Positions 8,114-19,178 of a stretch of DNA of 64,000 nucleotides are shown here, piece by piece. The position numbers were made by a program, and so were the translations under genes. Numbering within the stretch: the first letter of the stretch is position 1; the number at the start of each line of letters is the position of its first letter. The stretch comes from Thiosulfatimonas sediminis (GTDB lineage: Bacteria > Pseudomonadota > Gammaproteobacteria > Thiomicrospirales > Thiomicrospiraceae). The stretch spans positions 868,001-932,000 of the forward strand of contig NZ_AP021889.1 of NCBI RefSeq assembly GCF_011398355.1, given 5' to 3'. The notes under the pieces are model-generated. The model was given only the letters and a program-made list of their open reading frames with translations. It ran no database searches and was not told the origin of the DNA.

Positions 8114-10696
8114 TTAGGTTAGCAATTCTTTGAGAAAATACAGTTTTTCAAGTGCTTGGCGTGGCGTTAAATTGTCAATGTCGGTTGCTTTGACTGCCTC
8201 CCCAAGTTTTTCTAAGCGAGGGTCGGGCATTTGGAAAAGGTCGAATTGTTGCACTTCATCGCTGCTTTTGGCAACACGATTGGCCACGCTTTGGTTTTCT
8301 AAGTCATGGAGATGTTCTTTGGCGCGATGGATAACCGTTTGTGGCACGCCAGCCAAGGCGGCTACTTGTAGGCCATAGCTTTGTGACGCAGGACCTTCTT
8401 GAACTTGATGTAAAAACACAATCTTATCTTGATGCTCCATCGCATCCAAATGAATATTGACGGTGTTAGCGTGTTCGTTTGCAAGTGCGGTTAGTTCAAA
8501 ATAATGGGTTGCAAATAAACACATTCCTTTGATTTTTTGTGCCATTTCTTCGGCGATTGCCCATGCCAATGCCAAGCCGTCAAAAGTCGACGTGCCGCGT
8601 CCGACTTCGTCCATTAGAATCAGTGAATGCTCTGTTGCATGGTGCAGGATATTCGCCGTTTCGGTCATTTCCACCATAAAAGTCGAACGCCCAGAGGTCA
8701 AATCATCAGATGCGCCGATACGGGTAAAAATGCGGTCTACTGGGCCGATTACGGCAGAACGCGCCGGTACATAACTGCCAATATAAGCCAGCAATACGAT
8801 TAACGCGGTTTGTCGCATAAAGGTCGATTTTCCCCCCATGTTCGGGCCGGTGATAATCTGCAAGCGCCGTTTGCTACTAAATTTACAATCGTTGGCGATA
8901 AACGGATCTTGGCACATCGCTTCTACCGTGAGGTGGCGACCTTGTTCGATTTCAATCCCCGGTTTGCTCGTCAATCTTGGACGGGATAAATCTAAGCGTA
9001 CGGCTTGTTCGGCAAGATTCGCCAGTAAATCTAACTCCGCTAAGCCTTGCGCCGCTTGTTGTAATGGCGCTAAATCTTGGTTAAGTTCGTCAAGCAGTTG
9101 TTGGTACAGCGCCTTTTCGCGTGCTAACGCTTTTTCGTTGGCGCTGAGTATTTTATCTTCAAAGGTTTTAAGCTCCGGCGTGATGTAACGTTCTTGTCCT
9201 TTTAAGGTTTGGCGCCGGACATATTCGGCAGGAACCTGTTCACTTTGCAGTTTGCTGACTTCAAGGTAGTAACCATGAACTCGGTTGTAACCGATTTTTA
9301 AGGTATTGATGCCGGTTTTACGTTTTTCACGTTCTTCCATGTCGAGCAGATATTGCCCTGCATTTTGTTTTAGCCCGCGCAACTCGTCTAACTCGGCATC
9401 AAATCCGTCAGCAATCACACCGCCATCGCGCATGAGTACCGGCGGATTATCGACAATCGCTTTATCCAAACGGTCAGCCATTTCTGGAAATTGACTGATT
9501 TTTGCGCTCAACTGTTTTAAACGATGCGCTGCGTGGTGTTGCAGTGTATTTTGCAACGATGGCAGTGCATTGAGAGAGCGTCCAAGTTGCAATAAGTCTC
9601 GAGGTCGCGCTGAGCCAAGCGCAACGCGCCCGAGAATGCGTTCCAAGTCGCCGATGTTTTTTAGTTCGCTGCGCAGTGGTGTTAGATGCGCTTGCTCTAA
9701 TAAATCGGCAATCGCGTCTTGTCGTGCGAGTAAAATTTTTTGATCGCTCAAAGGTTGGTTTAGCCAACGTTTGAGTAGGCGGCTGCCCATCGCGGTAACG
9801 GTTTGGTCAAGCAGTGCGGCTAAGGTGTGTGTGCTGCCGCCTTGTAAGTTGCTGTCGATTTCCAGATTACGACGGCTGACAGCATCCAATACAAGACTGT
9901 CGCTGATTTGGTAGGTATGCAAACTGCGAATATGGCTGATGTTTTTTTGGAGCATCGCTTGTGCGTAATGCAAAATGGCGCCACTGGCGGCGATCGAGGC
10001 GGGAGCACGCTCGCAACCGAACGCCACCAAATCTTTAGTTGCAAAATGGCGGCATAGGTTTTGGCGGCAAGTATCACTGTCAAAATGCCATGCTGGATAT
10101 TGCTGGACAGACGATTTTTTTGTCAGCTGTTGGCTGAGTGCAGCACTGAAATCGGTCGCTTGCGCTAAGATGATTTCTGCTGGTTTAATCCGCTCTAATT
10201 CGGCGAGAAGCTGTTCAAGATTATCGATTTGCGTCGTCTCAAAACGCCCACTGGTTACATCTAAATAGCTTAGACCAATTTGCTTTTGCTCTTCGCAAAT
10301 GGCGCATAACAAATTTTCACTTTTTTCCTCTAGCAGGGTATCTTCGACCAAGGTTCCGGGTGTGATAATGCGTACGACTTTGCGTTCGACCGGGCCTTTT
10401 GAGGTTGCAGGGTCTCCAATTTGTTCGCAAATGGCCACCGATTTGCCGAGCTTAACCAGTTTAGCCAGATAGCCTTCTGCCGCATGATGCGGGATTCCAG
10501 CCATTGGAATCGGCGCGCCACCAGATTTACCCCGTGCGGTCAGCGTAATGTTGAGTAACTCAGCCGCATTTTGCGCATCCTCATAAAACAATTCATAAAA
10601 ATCGCCCATACGATAAAACAATAGGTGATTAGGATGCTCGGCTTTGATGGCTAAGAATTGCTGCATCATTGGAGTGTGCTGGAGATTTTTTGTCAT
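8114..10696 (-). CDS. mutS: DNA mismatch repair protein MutS
   Basis: From ATG 10696 the product is 860 residues, the standard MutS length, beginning [18 protein letters not shown]. The frame is open for 27 more codons upstream, but that stretch does not resemble the family. The mismatch-recognition Phe-x-Glu is present in [13 protein letters not shown]. The C-terminal ABC ATPase has Walker [11 protein letters not shown], the signature [12 protein letters not shown] and Walker [17 protein letters not shown]. The C-terminus ends with the helical dimerisation/tetramerisation tail. It heads a four-gene operon (mutS, cnoX-like, FAH-like, DUF1415). In the inferred ancestral arrangement it would neighbour the pncC-recA-recX-alaS-csrA block, as in many gammaproteobacteria. 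Confidence 0.97.
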   Translation of the reverse strand: MTKNLQHTPMMQQFLAIKAEHPNHLLFYRMGDFYELFYEDAQNAAELLNITLTARGKSGGAPIPMAGIPHHAAEGYLAKLVKLGKSVAICEQIGDPATSKGPVERKVVRIITPGTLVEDTLLEEKSENLLCAICEEQKQIGLSYLDVTSGRFETTQIDNLEQLLAELERIKPAEIILAQATDFSAALSQQLTKKSSVQQYPAWHFDSDTCRQNLCRHFATKDLVAFGCERAPASIAASGAILHYAQAMLQKNISHIRSLHTYQISDSLVLDAVSRRNLEIDSNLQGGSTHTLAALLDQTVTAMGSRLLKRWLNQPLSDQKILLARQDAIADLLEQAHLTPLRSELKNIGDLERILGRVALGSARPRDLLQLGRSLNALPSLQNTLQHHAAHRLKQLSAKISQFPEMADRLDKAIVDNPPVLMRDGGVIADGFDAELDELRGLKQNAGQYLLDMEEREKRKTGINTLKIGYNRVHGYYLEVSKLQSEQVPAEYVRRQTLKGQERYITPELKTFEDKILSANEKALAREKALYQQLLDELNQDLAPLQQAAQGLAELDLLANLAEQAVRLDLSRPRLTSKPGIEIEQGRHLTVEAMCQDPFIANDCKFSSKRRLQIITGPNMGGKSTFMRQTALIVLLAYIGSYVPARSAVIGPVDRIFTRIGASDDLTSGRSTFMVEMTETANILHHATEHSLILMDEVGRGTSTFDGLALAWAIAEEMAQKIKGMCLFATHYFELTALANEHANTVNIHLDAMEHQDKIVFLHQVQEGPASQSYGLQVAALAGVPQTVIHRAKEHLHDLENQSVANRVAKSSDEVQQFDLFQMPDPRLEKLGEAVKATDIDNLTPRQALEKLYFLKELLT

Positions 10697-11030
10697 TGAG
10701 TGCGCTGTAAAGTTTAATGTAAGTAGTTGAATATAGTATTTTTTTGAAAATTTTAGGGGGATGGTTAATTCCACCAAATACGCATTTTACGTCTGCGTTT
10801 TTAGATATTTTGGTCTAACAGGTTTGTTGTCATACACCGAGCATTATGCGGTTACCTTTTGCAAAGGGAGGCGGCTTTATTTGGTTGCAAATACTAACAC
10901 AAAACCCCATAGCGTTCCTGTGATTGAAAAAAATCAATCTGGGCGAGATGCTGAAGGATGTTAGGGAAAATGCCAGCTTGAGAGTAATGCGGACGTCGAG
11001 AGGGCGCTTTTTTATTATTTTTATAAAAAT
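10697..11030. other. Intergenic, left edge of defence island
   Basis: This holds the mutS promoter region and the first bases of the island. No intact frame, tRNA fragment or clear attachment-site repeat was found. Frames here are short and composition-driven. Confidence 0.4.
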
Positions 11031-11253
11031 CAAGGTGGGTTGACGAGGCAAGTCAAGCTTGGTACCTATTCCGATATGCGTTTGGCTGAAGTTGCATGAG
11101 TTTAAGTCCATCAAAGAAAATGGAGCCGATCCGCAACTCTTTATTGAAGCTGAGGAGGAGAAAGCGGAGCTTGAGCGTAACCGACTAGAGGCTGAAATAA
11201 CGCAGCAAATGTTTACCCTTAAGACGATGGTCGATCTGTATTTGAATGGATAG
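11031..11253 (+). pseudogene. Tyrosine integrase remnant (arm-type N-terminal domain)
   Basis: Two adjoining frames together read like the N-terminal domain of a phage/island tyrosine recombinase. In one frame about 11040-11099 gives LTRQVKLGTYSDMRLAEVA and then stops. The next frame from about 11086 continues as LHEFKSIKENGADPQLFIE, then an acidic/basic helix and TMVDLYLNG before a stop at 11253. In intact integrases the LG-x-Y-x-x-M-x-LAEAR motif leads directly into such a helix. A frameshift or small deletion separates the two parts, and the core-binding and catalytic domains are missing. It is the remains of the element that brought the island in, or of an earlier insertion. Confidence 0.6.
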
Positions 11254-12608
11254 AAATGGGGAGGTGAAGGCTACGACCAGTTTGCCGTGTATCACTGCAA
11301 GAGTGGATTTGGATACGCAGGAATTGCTCAGCAAAGCGGCTGCTTTGTACAGGTGTCGTCTAATCTGGACGGGCTGATAAGCGGGCAGTATTTACAAAGC
11401 GCACGCGGTGAAACCTATTCGCCTCATCCAAAAGTAGAAGAATCTACCCCCATTTTTAATGGCGAAACCGAAAGACAAGTAGCGCAGGTGGCGTTACAAG
11501 TCTTGCAGACCTATCAGCATCAACCGCAATTGGCACCGACCACCCAGGCACTGAGTCGTGCTGACATTCAACAGCAGGTGTATCAGGCAGTATCTGAGCA
11601 GTTGCAGAACAAACAACAATCTTTATTGCAAGACGAAGAGTATCTTCAACTCGAAGAGGTGATCGCCAAAACCACACAATTTTTGATTGCGCAGACGATT
11701 GATATTCCGCGTATTTTGGTGCAACCGATTGGCGAAGTGACCTATGGCTATCAGCCGTTTTCGGTGGATTTGAGTGGGTTGAATTTGAACCCAAGTAATT
11801 GGGATTTGGTCTTGCAAAGTTTGCAGACCAATCAGCAAAGTACGCTGGCTGCGGAACAAACGAGAAAATACGCGCGCTTAGAGGATTATGTCATCGAGCA
11901 TCTCGTCGATTTTGATGATATTTCTTACGACGAGCATGGCGAATTGATTTATGATTTAGTCGGGCAAGTGGTGCGTTATTTCAAAGAGGCCAAGTCCTTT
12001 AGTGAGGATGAATTGCACAATATTTTCTTTGGCTTTGCCAAGCAAATTGCCGCCAATATCCATGCTCAGATGGCCGAGCATTTTTGGCAAAAAGCGACGG
12101 GTTATGAGGTGAAAATTACCGCCGGGTTTATGCCATTAAAGCAGCTTACCTTTAGTTTTGATGGTAAGCAAATTCATAACCTGTATGACACGGTCGCCGA
12201 TAAGAGCAAAATAAAGTCGATGTTGTTTGGCGGCTTTAGCAAGTGTTAGTATCCGGTGCAGAAGTTTGATTCGGATACCGAGCGCACCTTTGCCAAGATG
12301 TTGGAGCGCCAAGCGATTAAATGGTTTAAGCCGGTTTCTCGTCAGTTTCAGATTTTTATAAAGACGGTGTGGAGCACCGAGAATACCTACCGGATTTTGT
12401 CGCCGAGTTTGAAGATCGCATTTTGATGGTTGAAACCAAGGCGCGTAATGAAATGACCGACGCTATCGTGTTGGCTAAAAAAGAGGCAGCTGAAAAATGG
12501 TGTCAACAGGCTTCTGAACATGCGTTGAAACATGGCGCTAAAGCGTGGGTCTACAAACTCATTGCCCATGACCAAGTGCAAGAACAGATGGCGGTGCTAG
12601 ATTTTTAA
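11254..12608 (+). pseudogene. Type III restriction enzyme (Res-like) C-terminal remnant
   Basis: This is the C-terminal part of a type III-like restriction subunit (DEAD/DEAH helicase plus PD-(D/E)xK nuclease). The diagnostic end reads FDSDTERTFAKMLE, AIKWFKPVSRQFQIF, then YLPDFVAEFED and LMVETKARNEM, where Asp and Glu-x-Lys are the nuclease residues. The reading is broken by an in-frame TAG at 12247-12249 (KC*YPVQKF, probably from TTG) and by a one-base loss in a T run near 12353 that shifts the frame. The helicase half is absent upstream, where the integrase fragment abuts. No modification-subunit gene is present. Confidence 0.8.
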
Positions 12609-12650
12609 GGGCTTGCGGACTTTACGCAGTTCAGCAAAAAGAGAAGCAGA

Positions 12651-14129
12651 TTGGATTATTTTCATTTAAGTCAATTACGCAAAACGCATCCGGCTTGGCG
12701 GTTATTGTGTGCTGAGCAGGCGCCTTTGGTAATGAGTTTTTTGCATAGGGTGTTTATCGAACCGAATGTACGCAGTCTATTGCAGTCGGAGTTGATACTC
12801 AAACTGGAAGATTTTCTCTATCAACTGAGGCAGGAAGTGGAGGATGAGGACGCTTTTCCCAAGTCCGCTTATGCGTATCTAGAAGACTGGGCGCAGAACG
12901 ATAAAGGTTGGTTGCGTAAGTTCTATCCCCTTGAGGCCGAAGAGGCTGCTTATGATTTAACACCTGCTACCGAAAAGGCGATTGCGTGGTTGCAGAGTTT
13001 GCAAAATAAATCATTTATTGGCACTGAATCACGCTTGCTAACCTTGTTTGATCTGCTAAAACAAATTGCCTCAGGGACAGAAGAATCCGCCGAAAATCGC
13101 ATAGCGGAGCTTAAAAAACAACGCGCGGAGCTGGATGCTCAAATAGCCGTGATCGAAAAAGGCGATTGGGCGGTGATGGACGACAGTGGTGTTAAAGAAC
13201 GCTTTATGCAGTTTGATCGAGTGGCGCGTGAATTATTGGGGGATTTTCGCCAGTTAGAGCAGAATTTTCGTGATCTTGATCTGTCTGTACGTGAAACGAT
13301 TGCGACCTGGGAAGGTTCTAAGGGAACCTTATTGGAACAGATTTTTGCGGAACAGGACGTGTTGGCGGACTCGGATCAAGGTAAAAGTTTCCAAGCATTC
13401 TGGCGCTTTTTGATGTCCTCACAAAGCCAGCAGGAGCTGGAAGCCTTGTTGGCCAAGGTGTTTGCGCTCCAGCCGGTGATGCAGTTGGAGCCGGATAAAC
13501 GTTTGCAAAAGGTGCATTACGACTGGCTGCAAGCCGGCGAACAGACGCAACGTATGGTGCAAAAACTGTCATCGCAATTGCGTCAGTTTCTTGACAAACA
13601 GGCTTGGATGGAAAATAAGCGGTTATTGCAGCAATTGGATAGCGTATTGCATCAGGCGGTGGATTTAAAAGGTGAGATTCCGGAAAGCTTGAATTTACCG
13701 AAACCTTTCGCTGCCTTTATGCAGCTGGAGCTGCCGAAGTTTGATTTGAGCTTTCCGATGGAACGCAGCTTGTTTCGTCCGCCTTTACAGCAGGATCTTA
13801 GTGTTCAAGTGGAAGCAGATTCTGGGCAAGCAGTGGATGTGTCGGCGCTATTTGAAGAGGTCTTTGTGGATGAGCTGGTGTTAAAAGAACACATTAGCCA
13901 GTTATTACAGTCCAGGCGTCAAGTCAATTTGCAGGAGGTTTTGTCGGCCTTTCCTTTGCAGTTGGGTGTAGCAGAGCTGGTCGGTTATTTGTCGATTGCC
14001 AGTCAAAATGATGCGGATGCGCCTTGGCAAGCCTTGCTGGATGATGTGCATCCTCTGTTGCTGCATTGGCAGGATCTTAGCGGCAAAGCGCACCAAGCTT
14101 GGGTGCCGAATATGATTTTTACCCGTTAG
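12651..14129 (+). CDS. jetA: Wadjet protein JetA (DUF3375, MksF-like kleisin)
   Basis: The 492-residue protein begins MDYFHLSQLRKTHPAWRLL, typical for the DUF3375 family, and reads from a TTG start at 12651; the next in-frame ATG would remove 27 conserved residues. It is the kleisin subunit of the SMC-like JetABC complex that extrudes plasmid DNA loops (known for Wadjet/MksBEFG). Features include a helical N-terminal domain, a coiled region near residues 155-180 (ENRIAELKKQRAELDAQIAV) and a C-terminal winged-helix-like part. It is the first gene of jetABCD, 24 bases before jetB. The frame is intact. Confidence 0.92.
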   Translation: MDYFHLSQLRKTHPAWRLLCAEQAPLVMSFLHRVFIEPNVRSLLQSELILKLEDFLYQLRQEVEDEDAFPKSAYAYLEDWAQNDKGWLRKFYPLEAEEAAYDLTPATEKAIAWLQSLQNKSFIGTESRLLTLFDLLKQIASGTEESAENRIAELKKQRAELDAQIAVIEKGDWAVMDDSGVKERFMQFDRVARELLGDFRQLEQNFRDLDLSVRETIATWEGSKGTLLEQIFAEQDVLADSDQGKSFQAFWRFLMSSQSQQELEALLAKVFALQPVMQLEPDKRLQKVHYDWLQAGEQTQRMVQKLSSQLRQFLDKQAWMENKRLLQQLDSVLHQAVDLKGEIPESLNLPKPFAAFMQLELPKFDLSFPMERSLFRPPLQQDLSVQVEADSGQAVDVSALFEEVFVDELVLKEHISQLLQSRRQVNLQEVLSAFPLQLGVAELVGYLSIASQNDADAPWQALLDDVHPLLLHWQDLSGKAHQAWVPNMIFTR

Positions 14130-14153
14130 TAAATGATGGATTGGGGTGGCTGA

Positions 14154-14810
14154 ATGTTAGAGGCGTTTTCACTAGAAGCCGATAATGCATCCGATGAATT
14201 ATCGAGAGTGTTGATTCATTTGTTGAAAGGAATCGTGTATCGCGACGAGCAGGAAGCTTTGTGGCAAAGTTTGCTCAAAAGGCAAAGTCAGGTCAAAGAA
14301 TATATCCAGGTGCTGGGTTTGGCGCTGGTGATTTTTGAAGACGAAGGCTTTGCGTGGTTGAAAACCCGTGAAACTGAGAGTGCAGGTGAAGAGGAAAATG
14401 CCTTGCCTAAACTGGTTTCGCGCCGACCTTTGAGTTATGCCTTGAGTGTATTGCTGGCATTGTTACGCAAGCAGTTATTGTTGTTTGATGCGCAGTCCGG
14501 CGAGGGGCGTTTGGTCTTACGATTTGACGAAATGGTTGAACTCATGCAGGCCTATTTACCCAGTGGCACCAATGAAGTGAAATGGCGCGATCAAATCGCC
14601 GTGCAGGTGCAAAAAGCCGTTGAAATGGGTTTTTTGAAAAAATTAAAAACGACCGTTGAAAAGCAGGAAGCGCAATATGAAGTGCGGCGTATTCTGATTG
14701 CGTTTATTGATGCGCAGTGGCTAGGGGAGTTTGAAATGCGTTTGCAGGCCTATCGTGATTATGCGCAGGGTGGTGAACTGTTGGATTCTGGGACGGAGGA
14801 ATCCGTATGA
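14154..14810 (+). CDS. jetB: Wadjet protein JetB (DUF4194, MksE-like)
   Basis: The 218-residue protein matches the DUF4194/MksE accessory subunit: N-terminal ELSRVLIHLLKGIVYRDEQEALW, central VLGLALVIFEDEGFAWLK, and the RRPLSYALSVLLALLRKQLLLFD block, followed by a winged-helix domain. JetB dimerises and bridges the kleisin JetA and the ATPase JetC. ATG 14154 has GGGGTGG upstream. Its stop overlaps the jetC start in an ATGA, so the subunits are translationally coupled. The frame is intact. Confidence 0.92.
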   Translation: MLEAFSLEADNASDELSRVLIHLLKGIVYRDEQEALWQSLLKRQSQVKEYIQVLGLALVIFEDEGFAWLKTRETESAGEEENALPKLVSRRPLSYALSVLLALLRKQLLLFDAQSGEGRLVLRFDEMVELMQAYLPSGTNEVKWRDQIAVQVQKAVEMGFLKKLKTTVEKQEAQYEVRRILIAFIDAQWLGEFEMRLQAYRDYAQGGELLDSGTEESV

Positions 14811-17800
14811 TGGAAAATGGTTTATTGGATTTTGCCGATGACAATCAGTTAGCGGGGTTTCGTTTGCAGCGGCTGGAGGTCTATAACTGGGGAACCTTCG
14901 ATAAAAAGGTCTGGACCCTGGTGTTAAATGGACAAAATACCCTGCTCACTGGTGATATTGGCTCGGGTAAATCGACGTTAGTCGATGCGGTGACCACTCT
15001 ATTGGTTCCCGCCCATCGCATTGCCTATAACAAAGCGGCAGGCGCTGAGGCGAAGGAGCGAAATTTGCGCTCTTATGTCATGGGCTACTACCGTTCGACG
15101 CGCTCCGAAAACGGTGCCAAGCAGGAGGCGTTGCGAGATCACAATGCCTATTCGGTGATTCTGGGCGTGTTTTATAACGAAGGGTTTGATCAATGGGTGA
15201 CCCTTGCTCAGGTCTTTTGGTTGAAAGAGGGTCAAAATCAACCTGCCAAGCTCTATGTGACGGCGGATAGAGACTTGAATATTGTCGAGCATTTTTCTGA
15301 TTTTGGCAGTGATATTCGTCAGCTGCGCAAGCGTTTGCGGGAGTTAGAAAACACCGAAGTTTTCGATCAGTATGCGCCTTACGCAGGCGCTTTTCGACGT
15401 CGTTTTGGCTTGCACAACGACCAAGCCTTGGAGCTGTTTCATCAAACTGTGTCGATGAAACAGGTCGGAAATTTGACCGATTTTGTGCGCGAACACATGC
15501 TGGAGCAAGGGGAGGGCCAGGCACAGGTTGAAGCGTTGATTGCCCATTTTGATGATCTGAATCGAGCGCATGAATTGGTGTTAAAAGCCAAGCGTCAAAT
15601 CGAATCTTTAGCTCCGATGGTGGAAGACGGTCGAAACCATCAAGCCGTGCAAATGCAAATTGCCGAACAGGAAGCCGCACGCGAGGCTTTAACCGGCTTT
15701 TTTGCAATGCAAAAACAGGTTTTGTTGCAAAAGCGGCAAGAAAATTTACGTAATCAATTAGAAAAACTTAAGCGGCAAATAGATTCCTTAAGCGAACAGA
15801 AGCGTTTACAGCAATTGCAACGCGAGGAGTTACAGCAGGCGATTTTCGGTGCGGGCGGTGATCGCTTAACCAAACTGACGCAGCAGCTTGCCGAAGCGGA
15901 AAGAGAAAAGTCGAAGTGTTTGCAAAAAGATCAGACTTATCAGCAACTGCTTGCCAGTTTGTCTTTAGCCAAGGTGGCTAACGAAGCGGAGTTTTTGCAA
16001 CGTCAGGACGAGATTTCAGAATCTTTGCAAGTTTTGCGCGCGGAGCAGGGCGAGGTTCAAAATACGCAGCAAGAATTGAACTTTCAAGCACGCGACCAGA
16101 ATGAGCAGTTAAAAGCCTTAGATCAAGAGTTAAGCTCATTAAAGCAACGGCAAAACAATATCGACGAGCGTCAAATACAAATCCGCCGCAGTTTATGCGA
16201 AGCCCTAGGCGCTAAAGAAAGCGAGTTGCCGTTTATCGGTGAGTTATTGCAAGTGCGAGAAGAAGAGCAAGTTTGGGAAGGGCCGATTGAACGCATTTTG
16301 CACAATTTTGCATTATCTTTATTGGTACCTGAACCGCTTTATTCCAAGGTGTCGGAATGGGTGGAACGTACTCGCTTGCAAGGGCGTCTGGTTTATTATC
16401 GTGTGCAGGAAGAACTTAAAAATCCACCCGGCCTGATGGATTCTCATCCCCATTCTTTAGTGCGCAAATTGGAAATCAAAACCGACTCCGAATTTTACCC
16501 TTGGGTGTTGGCGCAGCTGATTCGTCGTTTCGATTACGCTTGTTGTGAAGATTTATCGACCTTTCGCCGTGAAAAGCAAGCGGTCACGCTGAAAGGACAG
16601 GTGAAGTCCGGCGATCAACGTCATGAAAAAGACGACCGCCGCGCACTGAACGACCGGCGTTTCTTTGTGCTCGGTTGGAGTAATCAGCAGAAAATAGCCT
16701 CATTGGAAAAACAGGCAGAACAATTGTTGAGTGCAATCGAAACATTGCAAACGCAAGTGAATACTTATCAGCATCGCTTGGAGGCCTTAAATGGACAAAT
16801 AGAAAGCGCCAATAAACTGAGCGTTTATCAAGATTATGCCGATTTGGACTGGCAACGTTGGGCGCGGCAGATCGACTCTTGGCAAGCGGAAAAAACCGAG
16901 CTGGAAACCACCCATGATCTATTGCGCAGCTTGCAACAACAGCTGGAAAGTTTGCAGAAGGTGATGCAGCAAACAGAAGACGATTTGGATGAGACTAAGC
17001 GTGAGGAGAGTCGCCGCAGTCGTGATTTGGAGGTCTGCGAAGAAGATTTAGATGTGACATTGCAGAGCATCGAATCCGAGCGTAAAGAAGGGCGATTGAC
17101 TGAGTCTTTGCAGAACTTATTGCAATCATGGCAGCAACAATGGCAGTTGGTTTTGGCGGTGCAGGTTGAGCATATTGACGGCAAACAGACTGAAATGCGT
17201 CTTAAGGTTCAGGAGACGCTGGATGCGGCACGAAAACGCGCTGAACGCCTGCGTGACAAAATCAATAAGGCCATTAGCGAGTTTCGCCATGCTTATCCAG
17301 AAGAAACTGCTGAGCTTAGCGCCGATTTAAGCGGATTGAATGAATATGCCCAGCGTCTTGCTCAGTTGCAGGATGACGATTTACCGCGCTTTGAGCAGAA
17401 ATTCAAAGCGCAGCTCAATCAGAATGCGATTAATCAGATGTCGCATTTCAAAATTAGCTTGAAAAAAGCGCAGCAAGAGATTCGTGAGCGCATTGAAAAA
17501 ATCAATTTGTCTTTGGCGGATATCGACTATAACTCGGGGCGTTTTATCCGTTTGGAGTTGATGCAAAATCCCGACCAAGAAATCAAAACCTTTTATCAGG
17601 ATTTGGATGCTTGCGTTGAGGGGAGTTTAACGGCGAGCGAAGACTCGCCTTACGCCGAGGCCAAATTCTTGCAAGTCAAAGCTTTGGTGGATCGTTTTCA
17701 AGGGCGTGATGGTTTAACTGAACTGGATAAAAAGTGGACTCGAAAAGTGACCGATGTGCGTTATTTTTTCCAGTTTTCCGCCTCGGAACGCTGGCGTGAA

Positions 17801-18217
17801 GATGAGAGCGAATTTGAGCACTATTCCGACTCGTCAGGAAAATCCGGTGGGCAAAAGGAGAAACTGGCGTACACCGTTTTGGCAGCGAGTTTGGCGTATC
17901 AATTTGGTTTGGAGTGAGGCGAAATTAAGTCGCGTTCTTTCCGTTTTGTGGTGATCGATGAAGCCTTTGGTCGCGGTTCGGACGATTCGGCACGTTTTGG
18001 CTTAGAGTTGTTTAAACAGTTAAATCTACAATTGTTGGTGATTACGCCAAAACAAAAAATCCATGTGATTGAGCCTTATGTCTCGCACGTCGGTTTCGTC
18101 AGCAATCCCGAAGGACATCAGTCGCAATTACGCACCCTGAGCATTGATGAACATTTGGCTGAGAAAGCCAAACGCCAAGCACTGCAAGCCACAATTAGAG
18201 TGGTAAACAGCGAATGA
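14807..18217 (+). pseudogene. jetC: Wadjet SMC-like ATPase JetC with in-frame TGA
   Basis: The reading of 1136 codons has the JetC/MksB layout: Walker A GDIGSGKST at residues 49-57, long coiled-coil arms (about 270-450 and 640-880) around a hinge-like centre, and the ABC signature SGGQKEK at 1013-1019. Codon 1037 (17915-17917) is TGA, then the same frame continues GEIKSRSFRF and Walker B VVIDEAFGRGSDD to the true stop at 18217. Homologues have tryptophan at this place (WGEIKSRSFRF), so a single TGG-to-TGA change explains it. The truncated 1036-residue product would keep Walker A and signature but lose Walker B and could not hydrolyse ATP. The reading frame is otherwise undamaged, so the mutation is recent or a sequencing error. 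Confidence 0.9.
17915..17917 (+). other. Premature TGA codon inside jetC
   Basis: It sits between the ABC signature and Walker B. No frame change occurs on either side, and the codon is expected to be TGG (Trp). Confidence 0.88.
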
Positions 18218-19147
18218 TCAGCGTAGCCCAGCTGAAAGCTGATTTGTTGCAGAAATGGCCTCGACTCTATTTGTCTTGCGGTTTGGTGGATGAGGCGCAA
18301 AGGTTTCCATTAAGGGTCACGCTCAAGTCGCCGAATAACCAAACGATACTGGATGATTGGCAAAGTGTTAAAAGCTGGGCAGCCAGTTATGCTGTCTTGA
18401 ATCCGACGGATTTCAAGCTGGAATGGCAAACGCGGAAAACGCCCTTGGGAAAACAAGAACTTCCTGTAGCGGCGGTATTTTCAACCGTGATCGATTTAGC
18501 GCGTTTTTTAAAGAAACATCAGGAATTAACAACCTATTGCAATGCATGCCAAGCCTTAATTCAAAGATTTCCGGCCTTGCTCTCATGGTGTTTGAAGTCT
18601 ACCGCAAAAGTATTGCAGGAGCATGCACATTGGCACAAATTGATTCAGGTGTTGCAGTGGTTGGTCGAGCACCCTGCGCCAAATTGTTTTGTGCGGGAAA
18701 TTGCTTTGTCTGATATAGATTCTAAGTTTATCGAAGCGCATTATACTTTGTTAAATGAATGGTTATTGCTATTGCGTCCTCCTTTGGATGCTCAAGCGAA
18801 AGGCTTTGAGCGTAGATGGGGACTTAAATCCAAACCTGAACGGTTACGGCTGCGTTTTTTAGGCATGCAATCAATTTGTGGATTAAAAGATCTACAAGTC
18901 CCTTTTATCGAACTGAATCGTATTAATTGGTCTGCATTAGGCGTGGATCGTGTTTTTATCACCGAGAACGAAATCAATTTTCTAAGTTTTCCATCACAGG
19001 AAAACAGCGTGATACTCTTTGGGCAAGGTTATGGTTTTGATGCTTGGCGAGATCAAAACTGGTTAAAAAATCTCCCTATTTTCTATTGGGGAGACATTGA
19101 TACCCATGGTTTTGCGATTCTCAATCAGTTAAGAGTTTTGTTTCCAC
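18214..19147 (+). pseudogene. jetD: Wadjet nuclease JetD, 5' part (interrupted by IS66)
   Basis: The first 311 codons of JetD start with an ATGA overlap at the jetC stop. JetD is the topoisomerase-VI-like nuclease that cuts closed-circular plasmids. The N-terminal DUF3322 region is followed by the Toprim-like DUF2220 region, with the acidic residues in FITENEIN and the DxD of YWGDIDTHGF, so the catalytic acids lie in this half. At 19148 the frame enters an IS66 element and stops 12 codons later. The last 73 codons are found at 33012-33232 on the minus strand. Joining the two at the shared GTTTCCAC gives a 1155-bp frame of 384 residues without any shift. Confidence 0.93.
19140..19147. repeat. 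Target-site copy GTTTCCAC flanking IS66-A (left)
   Basis: The 8 bases before the IS66-A terminus at 19148 are GTTTCCAC. The reverse complement GTGGAAAC lies at 33233-33240, directly beside IS66-B. IS66 elements make 8-bp duplications, so these are the two halves of one insertion event separated by an inversion. Confidence 0.93.
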
Positions 19148-19178
19148 GTAAGCGGCAATTTACCCACACCCTAGTTTT

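Noticed and set aside
10697-11030. Second copy of the tRNA-Ser 3' end as an island boundary
   Set aside because: No stretch resembling the T arm and acceptor of tRNA-Ser was found on either strand.
17915-17917. Programmed readthrough or selenocysteine at the jetC TGA
   Set aside because: The family has Trp at this place, no selenocysteine-type stem-loop is evident directly after the codon, and the neighbouring jetD is also broken, so plain inactivation is simpler.
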